Assembly (NCBI RefSeq): GCF_001649575.2
Contig: NC_051453.1
Coordinates: forward strand, 642,913-706,912
DNA: 64,000 nucleotides
Direction: 5' to 3'
Origin: Kryptolebias marmoratus
Lineage: Eukaryota; Chordata; Actinopteri; Cyprinodontiformes; Rivulidae
Position 1 is the stretch's first letter, and every line of letters begins with the position of its first letter. The notes below the pieces were generated by a model. The model did not search any database. It had not been told where the DNA came from and was given only the letters and a program-made list of their open reading frames with translations. The translations under genes were made by a program, and so were the position numbers. Below are positions 1 to 13,845 of this stretch, piece by piece.

Positions 1-1844
1 CAATCCACGCCTGATTCCGTGGTTTAATTCCCTCTTCATGTTCTGCAGAAGCCTGTTAATGACCCACTGATTCAGATCAGGTGTGTTGGAGCAGAGAAAC
101 AAGGAAAACCTGCAGGATGGAGGCCCTGAGGACCAGGACTGGACACCCCTGACTTAAACTGTGGCCAGAGCTCAGAAGATCAACTTCTACATAGGACTAA
201 AATGATCAGTTTTAGACCAAATTTAGTCCAATCTCAGCCCAGATATCATTCCAACATCGTTTAACCCAGAAACGTCTGCTGTGAGAGTTCAAGAAAATAA
301 TAAAATCATGTATTAGTGACTCAATCCATGCAGGAACTATCAGATTCACTCACAGTTTATCTCCTTGTTAACTTATAACCACCCCACATATACGCATCAT
401 CAATATGTGTTGTTTTAATTTAATGCTTAACTAGTTATCTGATGAGATTTCTTTACTCTTGTGCATCATGTTTATGTGGAAGTTTGCACTGACTTTTATT
501 CAACCCATCACAAAGAGTTACCTCAAATGTGACTTGTTTACATCAAGTCTATGGAATAAAATCAGATGATTTTATTGGATTTATTATTTTTTGGTGTTAG
601 GTGCCAGGCCTAATTAATGCTTTCAAATTAATAAGAGCCTAAATCTTTCAGCATTAAGAAGCTGAGAAGTTCCAACAATGTGATACTGTATTTAGCACGT
701 AAGCACAGTAAATTAGAAGTAAAAGCACAAGAAAAAAAACTTTCCTGTAAAAACAACAAAATGTGACAAATGGTTCGACAGCTTTACAACAATAAACACA
801 CTGCCAGTCCTTTGAGTGAATTTTGTTGATGAACCCTGACTTTCACTGAAGGAAAAACAAAAATTAGCACAGAAACATTCACTGCAGGTTCGCACACAAA
901 GAAAACACTCGAATACCCGCTGCTCCCTGCGTACCAGTCGCTGCTTCGTTCCCAGTAATCATTTTGCATATGTGTGTGTGGAGAGAAAGGAAAAGGAAAG
1001 AAAACAGTCAACTGTTTTCCTTGGAATTTGCCCACAGCGTGTGTAAACAGATGGGACCAAATTATCTTCTAACTAATCGTGTTCAGTTCCTTAAAAGAAG
1101 CCTCTTATTATTATCGCTCAGCGATGAACTCGTCCCTCCTCATCATCACACGTGCACGTCAGAGCCCACACAAAAACATACAACGAGAGCCGAAACCAGA
1201 CACAGACTCTGTGGACACACTTTCCACCAAATGACAGAAATACACATGCAGGACTATCACACATATCTGAGGGTCACTTACTGCAGTTTAGGCATGTCTG
1301 TGACGCGCTACTCGCTAAGAGGGCACTTTCCAGAGCGATTTACACGCCTCAGAGGGGGCCCGCCACGCTTTCCTTCTAAAGAAAACAGCTCCGAGATATT
1401 TCTGACTGAAATGGTTTTCTGCACATCTCTGACTCAGCTTGACTGAACCATTTCCTAAAGCTAAAATCACTGTTGGAGTAAAGAAAGTGGAAAACTGGAT
1501 GAAGATTTAACAACAATAATTTAATAATTGTTCCTCTTTTATGTATAAATAATAAGGGAAAAGGTGGGCTTTTATTAGAAGTATTTATTGGATTATCTTC
1601 AAAGTTTGAGGCCATAATTTAGATGCACAAAAATATTAATATTAAATATACTTTGACCCAGAGATTTGTTAGTTGATAGTTAAACTTTAGAGCTCGACAA
1701 GTATTTAAGAAAATCCACAACTCGAGGCAACATTTGTTTTTAGGACAGTTGTCTTAATATAATACAAGTTGGGTAAATAAAAACTGGAATTACTTGACTT
1801 ATTCATTGCAGTAGCAGATTGTTCTGTTGATGTAGACTGTATGA

Positions 1845-1845
<1 letters not shown>

Positions 1846-1899
<54 letters not shown>

Positions 1900-1920
1900 T
1901 GAGTGAGTGAGTGAGTGAGT

Positions 1921-1972
<52 letters not shown>
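1846..1972. repeat. Compound microsatellite (GT)n-(GAGT)n-(GA)n
   Basis: About 26 GT units, then six GAGT units, then about 24 GA units, ending near 1972. Two overlapping minus-strand open frames here are repeat artefacts. Confidence 0.97.
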
Positions 1973-1976
<4 letters not shown>

Positions 1977-2539
1977 CATTGCAACCAACGGTTGGGATTT
2001 TTAGGTCCGGACCTGTTCACACCATCATCTACATACCTTCTACAGAAACAGAAAAATCAACGCCCTACAGCTTCCACTGAGCAGAAAACAAATAGAATTT
2101 GAAAAATAAAATGAATTGATTGTTAAACAATTGTTGCTGTCTGTTAATTTTGGTTTCAAGGTGCAATTTTCCTGGGTGCACAGACTCTGGCTTCATAAAT
2201 ATAACATGGCAGTGGCCATATTAAGGAAATTTAGCTTCATTTTTCTACAACAGAAGTCGATAAAGACATGTTTTTCCTCTTTATTTAGAGTTTTTGATAG
2301 GAATGAGGAAACAAGGAAATGAACTAAGGAACAACTATATTTGCCAAAGAGTAAGAATGGGATTTTGAAACTTGACAAATGACATTTTGTCATTGTCTCT
2401 TGGCTGTTTATCAAGCAAAACACGACTGTTTTTAGCCTAACAGTATCATCTTTAAACACAACATTTACTAATTATACAATTATTTGAACAACTAGTACAC
2501 TGATAATACTTTAATGACCAGGAAAAGGCAGGGAATGGA

Positions 2540-3120
2540 TCTTTGCCTAAAGTGAAGGAGTTCAAGTATCTGGGAGTCTTGTTCATAGCTGATGGTAGGA
2601 TGGAGCGGGAGGATGGGATAGACTGAGGCCTCATCCACAGTCATGAAGAGCTGAAGGAGCTGAGCCGAAAGGCAAAGCTCTGTCCACGTTCCATCAGACA
2701 TGGACATGGATGGTGGCTGAAAACAGGAGATCCTGGACAAAAGCAGCTGAAATGAGCTTCCTCTGTGGGGTGGCCGGCCTCAGCCTTAGAGATAATGCAG
2801 GGAACTTCATCTTGGAGCTTGGAGTAGAGTCACTGCTCCAGAGCATCAAAAGGAGTCAGCAGATCTGATTAAGATGCCTCCAAGGCACCTCCCTTCGGAG
2901 GGTTTTCAGACACGTTCCACTGTAAGGGGACCTCAACAAAGTTCAAGAACTCGTATCCTCTCTGGCCTGGAAACCCATTGGGATAGTCCCCAGGAGGACC
3001 TGGAAAGTCTTTGTAGAGAGGGACACCTGGGTTTCTCTCCTGGACCTGTTGTCTCTACGACCCGACCACACAAAAGCAGAAGAAACTGGATGAATGAAAG
3101 GATTCATTCATTCATTCATG
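2540..3120 (+). mobile_element. LINE relic (L2/Rex-like), 3' end of ORF2 and 3' UTR
   Basis: Starts with GTGAAGGAGTTCAAGTATCT, translating as VKEFKYLGVLF, a conserved stretch near the end of the reverse transcriptase region of a very common fish LINE. It continues through the family's 3' end (AAGATGCCTCCAAGGCACCT, a run of arginine/tryptophan-poor decay) and closes with an ATTC tetranucleotide tail at 3103-3119. Stops and indels show it is dead. Confidence 0.75.
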
Positions 3121-3539
3121 TAAAACCAAACAGCAGCAGAATCTCTATTAGTAACAATAAGTAAAGTTAAAAGATAAATGACTAAATTATAGCTGTTCTT
3201 AGATGATATTAAACTGCCTCATGTCAAGTCCTACAACCTTCTCTCACCTGGAAGAACTTTCCTGTTGGTTGTTCTCTGTGTTGTTTGCTGTACTTCCTGT
3301 CAGCCTATAGTATTGTAGTAGCTAATGGATTGGGGCACAAGGTAAAACAGTTGATATCCCGGCAATGAGAAATGTCTGGGATGAAGGTGAATGATGATCA
3401 ATGAATGAATGAATCAAAGATCATCGCTGGCAAAGAGCAACAGTAATTTATCTTCCGTTAATGATTGCACCATCGTTGGCTGATCAGTCTGATAATGATG
3501 AAGAAACAATTACAGGAATGTGTCTGTGTAACAAGCTGA

Positions 3540-3880
3540 AGTTGCAGGCTTAAAGTCAACAGTTGGAGGTCGGCGGCCTCCTGACAGTTGAGCGCTCATC
3601 TGCCTCAGCCTGTCCGTCCATCAGCCTAACCTGCCTCACCAGACGCCAGCGGAGATGATTGATGGCGCTGTGGAAAACCGAAAACCGCTCTCCTTAGTGA
3701 CAGAATCAGCTCTCATAAATAACTGAGACAAGGTCATTTATCTCACTTTACAACCGAGTTCTCACACTGCCTGAGACGTTTCTTGTCCCTGCTCATGATA
3801 CCAGCGCTAATGACGATAATGAGACGGAGCTATCATGATCTCAACATCATTACTAAAGCAGCCTGGAGGCAAGGGGCAGC
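3540..3880. promoter_or_regulatory. Candidate conserved non-coding element in gmds intron 4
   Basis: A repeat-free, balanced-composition block with clustered homeodomain/GATA-like strings (GATTGATGGCGC, TCATAAATAACT, GCTAATGACGATAATGAG). GMDS introns lie next to the FOXC1/FOXF2/FOXQ1 cluster in vertebrates and could host enhancers. Conservation is not demonstrated here. Confidence 0.25.
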
Positions 3881-6569
3881 ACAGAACCAGGGTGTTAGGA
3901 ACACCGGTGAACTCATATTGCCTTTGTAAAGACAGATGAGGCAGCCAGTGCATTTTTATGATTTACATTTTAAAAAAAAACCTTGAAACCTTGAAAACGT
4001 TGAAGAAAAGGTACTTTTTTTTTGTTTTCTGACTGAATAAATCACATTTCTTAGCGCTCCATAATGCCCCGTGACATTAAAAGAAAGAAACTCCAAAGTT
4101 TCCACTGGAGCAAAGGTGGAAAAAGTGAGAGAACCAAAGCAGGAAGGTCAACGGAAACGATGAACATGTGCTGATGGTTTGATTAATGACCTCTTTGCCA
4201 TTAGCCTCAAATGTCTGGCAGCAATACTTTACTGGACAAACCAGCAATGTGTGTGTGACACACACACACCTAGGTTTGATCTCAAACATGCACTGCTTAA
4301 ACTAAAATAAAAGCAAGTGTTAACTTCAAACCCATATACTGTATCGGGCATGTTATTGTTAAAAAGAAATCAGCTGCCCAAGAACCGAATCTCAGTGTGA
4401 AACGGCCAAGGCTGGAAACTGATATTGGGTATATGTGTCTTCATCCAGCCATCGTAATCATTTTAGCTCCATGGGCTAGCAGGTAGCTAGGAAAACTCCT
4501 GCCACTCAGCATAGTCCACCTCTGCATCCTGAAATGTAACTTAAAACTGAAAGGTGGTTTATTATCTTCGAGCAGAAACAGTTGCTGGCTTCTCTGGACA
4601 CTAACTAACCTAAGACGGACAGAAAAAAGTGGTTAGGATGAGTTTGACTTTGAGTTTCCTGTGAAAACCATCAGAGTATGTTGGTTGCATCAGAAGCACT
4701 TCTGACTACATTAAAGTCAGGTAACATAACAATAAACTTGCCTCTTTCCCAAAGTTTGGATGACAAATATCCAAGTAAATACAATCTTTAATGCAATAAG
4801 ACAACTGGAGGTTTTTTCTACCTTTAATGGTCCACAGAAACCTTGTGGAAACACTTAACCAGCCTGCAGTGATTTGCCTTCAACACGAACAGCTACAGAC
4901 TGACAGCAATCCGACCAACATTGAATTAATGCCAGTAAAACAGGGTCTTCTGTGCAATAAAATCTGAACGTTACCACAAAAGTAATCTAATTAGTGTCAT
5001 TATTGTGCACTTTAATTACACCAAACTCCTAAAAACACAAACACAATCTGCTCAGGTTTACCATTAAATACAAGTTATTTCATACATTGTTTTATGGTTT
5101 TACTACAGCCAAATGATGCAACTGTGACCAATCACAAGTTGAAACCATCACTACCATTTGGCTCATCTTACACACAATTGGAACGGACCCCACTAATAAC
5201 TAATAACTGTTTCCAGCAAACAACTCGGGGTCAAAGCCAAGAAATTAGGAGTTCCTCTCTGAGCAGCTGAGCATCCTGCTCTCTTTGAGAATAAAGGCCT
5301 GTTTGTTTGGTTGACAGAACAAGGCCCAACCACTTCATACACAGGTATGACAACCTGATTTAAAGCTTTAATGAACACACAGCAGCCTACACACACAAAG
5401 CCCATACATTGTTCAAAAACATCTTTAATAAGCTGATAAAAAGACTAAAACAATTACAGTCATTAAGATTCGTATCTGATGTCGTAACTCATCCATTTCT
5501 CATGTCTGCCCTCCTCTCCTCCTCCTCCTGTTGTTGCTTCACTATCACGATGATCCAAACAAGTGAGATCATACATCAGGGGGGTTGCAAATTGATTGCA
5601 ATGTTCAAATTACTCAACCGACACATGTTCTGATGCAAGAAGCAACAAGCACACCCGCAAAAAGTCTCGTACAAAATAATACAAAGGTGAGAAACATCCC
5701 CTGAAACAAAATGGAATTTAAAAACTGTTAATTAGAGGAAGCTGCCTTGTAAAAAAAACATCTGAGCTGTTTATGACTGGACTCCAACTGCAGGCCTCAA
5801 TGGGAGAAGACACAAACATGCCCTCAGCAGGGGAAGTGTGAGGGTGTGAGTGGTTAGCAGCAGTCAGGACGTGTTCACAGATTAGAAACAATGTTTACGA
5901 TGAGTAATGAGCTTATGAAACCTATAGGACTGATTGAGGCTGTATTTTGTGGTGTCTGAGTGGGAGTTTGGTGACACGGTGTAATTATAGGTTTGCACTG
6001 ATAACAACAGAATGATTTCTCCTAAGGAAACAATAATAGTAACAAGTAGGTGTTTGCCTTGTAAACAAACAAGCAAAGATGTATTAAATTCTGTATGTAT
6101 CTTAATAAAGCCTCTGTGTTTGTGTGTATCTACAGGGCTGCTGAGGCTCTCTGTGAAATCCCTCTGTAAACACAAAATGAGCTCAAAGTCAACTGAGCTG
6201 AGGCTCGTTGTGCTCTCTGTGTAAACTCCTATTTCTTTCCCGTTTGTGTAGCAACACAGACACGCTGACCTGAGATGAACTTGTATTACACTTGCAGTAT
6301 GTGTGTGTCACACACACTTGCAGAACGGATTGAACATACCGTATAAAACTGCATGTGAGGGTTTATTGAAGCTTTAACTGAACCATAAAACTGTCTCGTC
6401 TCAGTAAAACAGCAATGTCAGTCCTACAGTTACAAACACAAAATATGGTTTTTATTACAGATCATTTTCTATGATTTGTTTCACGTTTCCTCTGCCGTCC
6501 AAAGCCAGCAGCATTGCCGTAAAGTCTTCGCCTCCATCTGTGTGTTCGCAAAGTATTTATTGAACCAGT

Positions 6570-6860
6570 GGATGGATTTTGATCAAACTTTCAGAAATGT
6601 ATTCTTCAGTGTGCATCTAGAACCGATTAACCTTTGGAGTCGACCTAATTCAGGATGGCCACCACAGCTAATCCACATTAGCCTCCGTTAAAATGTCCAT
6701 AACTCAGACGGTTTGACAGATACGCAGGTAAAACTGGAAGCTGAAGCAGGAAACAGTCATTCACAACACTCTGAGTGACACTTTGGGATATTTATTGCAT
6801 GAGATTCAGCAGAATGTTGTCTTTAAAGTTTGACCAAAGCAGCTACAGCTGTCATTTCTC
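6570..6860 (+). repeat. Dispersed repeat family copy 1 (diverged)
   Basis: Contains TTTGGAGTCGACCTAATTCA, ATGGCCACCACAGC, CATAACTCAGACGGTTTGAC and CAGTCATTCACAACAC in the shared order. The terminal GATATGCATTCC part is missing. Confidence 0.6.
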
Positions 6861-6999
6861 ACCATAAGATGATCTTAGATTAAAACTTTCTGTCATTGTG
6901 TTTCCATATTGTTGCATTAGAGTGTGTCGTTTGTGTATCCAGAGTCAGCTGAATGTTTCTGCATCTAAAGAACATTTCTCCAGAGTTGTGAACAGAACA

Positions 7000-7322
7000 G
7001 GAGGAAGGGGTCCGGTCTCTGCTGTTTAAAGATGGCGTGGTCCTGTTGGCGTCATTGTGACGGGATCTCCAGCTCTCACTGGAGCGGCACCTCCAAATCT
7101 GAGGCCGTGGTCCTGAGTCAGAAAAGGGTGGACTGCTCTCTCTGGGCTGGGAGGGAGGCGCTGCCTGTAATGCAGGAGTTTAAATATCTCGGGGTCTTAT
7201 TCAGGAGTGGGGGAAGAACGGAGCGTGAGATGGAAAGACGGATCGGTGCAGCATCTGTTATGGTGAAGAGGGATCTGAGCTGCAAGGCTAAAAACTGTCT
7301 GTTTATTCAACTCTACATGTAA
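7000..7322 (+). mobile_element. LINE relic (same family), reverse transcriptase fragment
   Basis: Encodes a decayed form of the active-site region (GATGGCGTGGTCCTGTTGGC, DGVVLLA in place of FADDVVLLA) and then, in another frame, SEAVVLSQKRVDCSLW, EFKYLGVLFRSGGRTEREME and RRIGAASVMVKRDL. The frame change plus an internal deletion after GAASVM show it is a pseudogene. Truncated at both ends. Confidence 0.8.
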
Positions 7323-10300
7323 AAAACCCTGAGTTTAACTGACAGCTGATTACAGATTTAATAAACCCAGGACTTTTTAAAGTTTTACTATAATTATCCA
7401 AGAAAAAGAAACTATAAGAAAAACCTGAAAGCCACAAAATGTTCTCCCAAAAGCAAATTAGCTGGATTAGATAACGAAAACTATAAACACACAACAGCTT
7501 TAGGTTCAGATAAATCATTACAAAACATCAGGTATGAATGTCTGATTATTGCCAAATGTCTCCCTGGAGGACATAGCAACAAGTGGAGAAAGATTGATGA
7601 GTTTAATAAATATTTAGTGTAATTCCTGGTTACAGTCTTCTCGCCTCAGTGCTCGTCTTTTATTAACTAATGAAACAAATAATTGCAGTTTTGTGTGTGT
7701 TAATTGTTATACGCCTGATATCAAACATGCCAGAAGCTGCTGACAGTCAAATCTGCACACAGATAAAAAATTAACAATAGATCCAAGGTCAACAAAAAAA
7801 GGAGGAAAGGATGGAAAACATGATGCTTCTCAGTTCTGTCCTTCTTACTTTTATTTAGATTAAATAAACTTTAATCTAAATAAAATCTGTAATGACACAG
7901 AATGACCTGCAGGGGGCCTTCTTCTAAACTGGAATTACAGTCTAATAAAATCTATAAAAAACAAAACAAACTTATAAAAAAAAAGAATACTTATTTATAA
8001 GATTTAGTTTACAAATTCAGTTTGTTTTTAATTTACCTTGACTGCTGTTTTCTGGAAAAAATTGAGTTTGTTTTCCAGCAGATGAAAGAAATGAACATAA
8101 TTTTATGGATAATTAGACAAATTGCTTTTTTTTTTAAATTATTATTCCTCTTTTACTGATTTATTTCACTACAGCTATAATCTGTTCTTGTGTAAAAACA
8201 CCAAGTCAGGAAACCATTATTTCATTTTAGTTTTTGCAATAATGTGTTATTAGGTCTATAAATCTATTTCAACATCTTCCAAGTCTATCTTTTGTTCATC
8301 CAACAAAGAATCTTAAGAAAAAAAATCATGCAGAATTATCAAATTTTGGATTTTCTGCGTAATAACTGGATTTAGGGATAAGGCAGAATTTCTCACAGTT
8401 TTTTTTTATTTATATCTTAGATTGTTTTAAACCAAAGTTAAACTAACTGGATGCTTTGGGCTTAAATGAGAAAGAATAGACTTTGCATTGCTTTTATTTA
8501 TTATTTTTAATCCTGTTTGTTTTCAGTGGCTGTAAGAGTTTTGCCCTAAATGTTTCTCAGCCCTTATAGTTTTTTTTTTCTTGAACAAAAGACTAATTAA
8601 ACCTGAAATACTGACCACGTCGTCAGTGACCTGATTAGCTGTTTATTAAAACTCAACTTCATTAGTTTTATGATTATTTGCATTTCAATTAATCTGTTAA
8701 TCACATAACAATCAAATTATAACTTGTTTGCAAACTTTAACACAATTATGTTTTCTCTTGATATAATTGATGTCAGTAAAAGGGTAATAAACAAGAGATT
8801 TTATTTGGCTAAATTAAATGCTAGAAAAGCGTATTTTATCTCTGTTCTCCAGCTGATAAAAGCCACGGGGGAACGTCCACAGCGGCTCACTACTGCCATC
8901 TTTAAATCGCAGATAAAACTGCATCTGAACCGTTTATTTTGGCTTCTGTGCAAAACAAGACAATTGATGTGGAATATTTGGGGTTTGATTTAAGATACAG
9001 ACTCAGATGTGATCATATTTAGCTCCGTGATGCTATTTATTGATTCGGCGTATTTACTTAACAAACCTCAAGAAGCTCCCTTCCTCTACTCCCTTCTTCA
9101 CTTCATCTGTTTCCAAACTGCATGTTTCCATGCGCTACAAACAGAAAAAGAACTGAGTCACGAGCAGAGCAACATTTCTGACCCACAAAACAGAACCACC
9201 AAACATTCCCTGAGTCTGAAAGGGGAAAATGCAGGTCTTGTTGCTGTTGGCACAGGAGACTCTATTATTAAAGTTCCCATTAAAGCCCATGGAGGCTGGG
9301 CGGGCGGGCGGGCTGCCTCGTATGAAGATCTAACCTTTAAACGGGGTCTGCCCGGCTCAGGGACCTATTCTGACCTCTGGCTGCCAGGCCGATCATTCAA
9401 TATGTGGCACACATGAGAAAACTTGAGTGGTTTTAAAAACAAAGAGAAAACACGGCATTTTGAATCCATGCAGTCTGCAGACGCGCTGCAAAGGAGTCCT
9501 GCCAGACAAAAAACACACTTCAGCTGAGAACGAGCTACATTTGCTCTCTTGATCACAGTGGGATGCACACGCAGCTGCGTGCGTGCCGCTGTGGACTGAT
9601 TGGATGGCAGTAATATAAACACCAATCAGAGAGTGAGTAAACCTGACCAATGGGCTGTTGCAAAAACAAGACCACTCGTCATTCAGAGGGGAATAAATCC
9701 TGCTGTACTGAGAAAATCCATTTTCTCCTAAACTGTTTATACTTCCAAGAACAAGCTTACTTTAGGACAAGTAATCCTGAAAAGGTTCCATTTGTAAAAT
9801 CAGAGCTGCTATCATTTAATAATGTGCTGTTTCAAACCTGGAGAAACCTAAAAACTCTTCACTGTGGAGAGATTCTTACAGGAGAGCAAACCTTGTATTT
9901 CTGGTGTGTGCTGCGAGTTTCATGTTCATCTCTGCTAAGATGTGTTTAACCCTGACCTCCATCTGTTGTTTAAAACTGGTTTACTGGGGTAAAATAAATA
10001 AATAAAAGATTTGTCATTTGCTGATTACGTCTTTAGATTACCTCTTTTTAAGCCATAAGAAAGGATGACTGCTTCAGTTTATGTCAGAAAAACAAGAACC
10101 AATTTATAGACAAATGGTTCCACTTCAAGAATTCAATGAATCCATAACAGTTGCAGCACTAATAAGGCAGGAAGTTGAGGGCATTGTGGTATTCTCTACC
10201 CACACAGATTACTGGATTGTACACAGGGAGTCAAAACAAGTGGAAAACAACAAGGATTGCATAAGTGTAGTAAGTAGTGGTATTAGCACCTGTGTATGAG

Positions 10301-10659
10301 AGTAAACCGCTGGCAGGCTGCACAATAGCCACTGCAGGCCTATAAACACATCAACACGGTGAACAAACAGTGCAGAGCTTTGTGGGGAAACAGGCGTGTT
10401 AAATCCTGTGCATAGGAGCCTCTGCAAACCCGGATGGGGGAGAGACCAAAGAGGAGCAGACACAGAGAGTGCTCTAAGCAGATAATGGGACGGTGATAAG
10501 CCACTTTGAGGTATAATTCAGAAATGGATAAGGTAGGATATACATGATGGAAGTCTGTCTCCTTGGCGGAATAGCTTTGCTTTTGTCTTCATAAGCCACC
10601 AGAAACAATCCAATCTATTCATGTCCGATCAGTTTTGAACTTACAAGCTGAAACCTTTT

Positions 10660-11040
10660 CCATCGTCTCCTCAGCCCCACTCAGCCAGCCGAGCCGTTTC
10701 TGCGTGTTCAGAATTCAGCCGGCCTCCCGGCGGCTCTGCTGCAGGTGGGAAAACTGGCACACACGCAGAAACATGAAGGGGTTTTGTTCGTGGCCTTCCT
10801 GTGAAGCGCTTCGCTGGGACAACACAAAGGGATTAGGCTGAACCTTCAGATGCACAGCAGATTACTGGGAGCACTTCCCCATTTCACAGCATTCCTCGGG
10901 AATATTTCAGTGCCATTTCCAGAATACTCGGTTCTTAATATTGTTATTGTCTCCTGGTGCATTCGACTCCATGTTGAGCCCAACTGACTGTAGGTGTGCG
11001 TGGAAGCGGCCATCATTGCCGTTTATTTTTCCTTATTTTC
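10660..11040. promoter_or_regulatory. Candidate conserved non-coding element in gmds intron 4
   Basis: Unique-looking, GC-richer block containing GGAATATTTCAGTGCCATTT and a C-rich start, distinct from the AT-rich repeat-laden intron around it. Assignment rests on composition only. Confidence 0.22.
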
Positions 11041-11299
11041 AATGACAGACTGTAACCTGTCCGAGGTCTGCCAGTCCCTCACCACCCCCTGCAGGAAAAC
11101 ACAGGCATAACCAAATCCCAACACCAGACAGGTTTCAGCAGATTGGATTGGTTTGGGGCAGGAAAGCCCACAAAGAGGTCACATGATCTTGACTGAGACG
11201 ACTTCAACTCAACAAAGAGCGGTTTTAAAATCAAGTTTTTTCTTGAAGCTTTGCCTCTGAAACCCAACTGGTTGGGTTCGCCATCAAAAGGACTTATTT

Positions 11300-11475
11300 A
11301 GTTTATTGTTTCATTTATTACTTGATTTTATGTGTTATTTTGTTACCACTAAATGTTTTTAAACCACTTATTTTTGTTGTGTGACTACTGTTGCATCTTT
11401 TTTCTTCTATAAAGCACTTTGGTCCTTTGTGGTCGTTTAAAAGTCCTTTATAAATAAAGTTTGGTTGGATTGGAT
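11300..11475 (+). mobile_element. Probable LINE 3' tail
   Basis: AAGCACTTTGGTCCTTTGTG followed by TCCTTTATAAATAAAGTTTG and a GGTTGGATTGGAT tail is the usual 3' end of several fish non-LTR elements. No coding part remains. Confidence 0.5.
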
Positions 11476-13735
11476 ATGCTAAGCAATTTGTAATTGTTCG
11501 TAACCATTCAGAAAAATGTTACCTGTGTGTGTTGTTTGCACAGGACTTTGGGTTGACTTGAGGTGTAAAAATGAAGAGGAAACTGTGTAGCTCAGTGTGT
11601 CGGACCACAGTCAAACTAATGATGCATCCAGGTTCAACTACTGACTGGTTAGTGTTGCACCAGTTGAGTTAAGAGTCACAGTGAAAATACTGATTTTCAG
11701 CACTTCTTCTAAAGTCATTCTGGCCGTCCTTCCTGTAGGTCCGGATACTTTATTTAGGAGATTAATACGGGGAATTACGCCTGAGCTCAAAGGTCAAATT
11801 CATCCAGTCTTCTGCTATTGGAGTCTCAAAGAAAATGCATAAAGGCCCGTCTGTTTAAGTCCGCTGCTTCTCTTTTGATGTTACAGCTGTCTGTCTCTCT
11901 GGTCCTCCAGTGTTGGTTCAACTATTCCCAGTCCACCTCCACCCCTGCAACATCAGAAAATAACAGCCACTTTGTTCTCTGTGAGGAAAGCAGCACCCAC
12001 ACAGCTCAAACATGGAAGGGATTCCCTGTAAGACAGGCCTGATGGGAACGAGGGGAGAAAGTAGCTGCAGTCAGGATGCTGCCAGTAATCCAGCAGGCTC
12101 AGCTGTTGGAGTGGGCAGCATCCAGCTGGTTTTATTGGTGTGGAAACAAATAAACAGAAAACCTTTTACAGGTACAGGGATTTGCAGCCCTTCTGAGTGT
12201 GTGGCCTGAAGGCGGTCTTCTATGTGGGAGGTGGGAGCAGAGTCATGTCCTCTAACCGCAGCGGAAGTGGTGAGTGAAATCATCTGTCCTCTTCTTACTC
12301 ATTCTCAGACGCTCTTCTCTTTTTTTCCTGCTATCCCTTTTTATCTGTGAGTCTCACTTTTATTTCCTCCAAGTCCCAAAACCAGAAGCTACTTCTTGAA
12401 AGGTCGCTGGTCACAGTCAAAACAAAATCCCATAAATATGTCAACCTCATATAGTTTGGGGTTTTTCCTATTACACAAGACCAAAGAAACCACTCTGTTC
12501 TGCTTCCAGTGACTCTGCAGAAGCTGCTGGAACTTACTGGTCCCAGCTCAGATCCTTGGTGACACAAACTTGACTTCCAGAAGTTAAACTTTTATTTGTT
12601 TTTTTAAAGAACTGCAATTTGAGCTGGAACTAAAAAAAGGTTTTTCTTAACCAACATTTATTGTATAAGAGCTCTGAAACTATTTGAATAGATAATTATT
12701 TATTTAAAAGAGATATTAAAGGTTCATTTGACCTTTATTGCAGCTGACAGAACTCAATTATAATCAATAATACCATAAATATATATAATATGAAGGGGAA
12801 AACCAAATAATAAGCTTTATTTTGAAGTGAATTAGCTTTTTAAAGATGTTAGTTTTGTTCTATAAAAAGTTGCTAAACTGCCTTTTTATGAATTGTTGTA
12901 ATGTGAATCAAATAAGTTTCCTTTTGTCACAAGAACACCAACATGAAGTCAAAAAGAGATTTTCAGAACCAGTAAAGTATAAACACCACAAAGTGAGCTG
13001 ATCCGGCTCTTCATGTTATTCTAGGGTTTACAAAACTGTGAATCTGACTAATTTGAGTTTTATAAAAGAGCTCTTGTTATTCAGATGCAATGTTTCTGTT
13101 TCAAAACACATAACTGATCATTGATGTTCTGAATCAGCTGCTGGCTCTCAGACGAGAGGCCGGGGCGGTGCAGAGCAACCTCCTGGGATCACAGAGGAGC
13201 TCAAAGACAAAGGAAGCATTGTGGTACAGTCTGACCCATCCAAGAAAACATTACTTCCTGTCCCCACGCTTCCCAAAGCTCAGAGGGTCCTGTAAACACC
13301 ATCTACTGTGAACCAGCAGCAATCAGACTTCAAGGCTCTTAAACTAGCTTAAAGAAACTATCTGACAAATAATGTTTCAGACTTTAGTGGAGTTTTATCC
13401 TGCTGGCAGGAGAAGCAAACAATCCAAGTAAATGCACCTCTGACAAAAAACAAGTCATTTTTTATTAAGTTTCTTGAAAATTCTGATAAATAATTGACCA
13501 AGACTTTCAGATAACTCATTGAAAGTAATGCACCAGGTGCTGCGATAAGACAGCAGTGATTTTACTGCAGAAACAGACATGCAGCAGTTTGTGTCTGGTT
13601 GTCATGAGTTTGGATGAATTCAGGACACACTGACAGGGCAGTGAAATCTGGTAGGACGGGCATCCTTTCAAGAAAATGATAGGAAAACAGCAGAGAACTG
13701 GAGGACTGGGAGAAGTGTTTCTGCGATCACACTAC

Positions 13736-13845
13736 CTTGACGTGACTCTGAGCGCCCAGGTTGTAGATCTCTGTTGGCTTCACCTCGTTGATGATCTTCA
13801 CCAGACATGTGCTGTCAGTCAGGTCGCCATAATGCAGCCTCATGT
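13736..13845 (-). CDS. gmds: gmds coding exon 4
   Basis: A 110-base exon beginning with the last two bases of an Asn codon and ending in phase 0 at AAG/GTAGTG. It encodes (N)[17 protein letters not shown] followed by [19 protein letters not shown], the most conserved stretch of the half-gene. The next exon is not found to the left within 13.7 kb. Confidence 0.95.

Larger units (their letters stand above)
1..13735 (-). other. gmds: gmds intron 4 (large, runs off the window)
   Basis: No exon with the expected next GMDS segment was recognised here. The stretch holds two LINE relics (2540-3120 and 7000-7322), a compound microsatellite (1846-1972), a LINE-like 3' tail (11300-11475), one copy of the window's dispersed repeat (6570-6860), and several GC-richer blocks that could be regulatory (3540-3880, 9230-9420, 10660-11040). 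The remainder is AT-rich sequence with nothing I can identify. The equivalent human intron is also very large. Confidence 0.75.

Noticed and set aside
964..1446. 160-codon plus-strand open frame
   Set aside because: Low-information Thr/His/Arg-rich translation, intronic, no homologue recognised.
9009..9416. 135-codon plus-strand open frame
   Set aside because: Inside gmds intron 4, no similarity recognised; composition is that of the surrounding intron.
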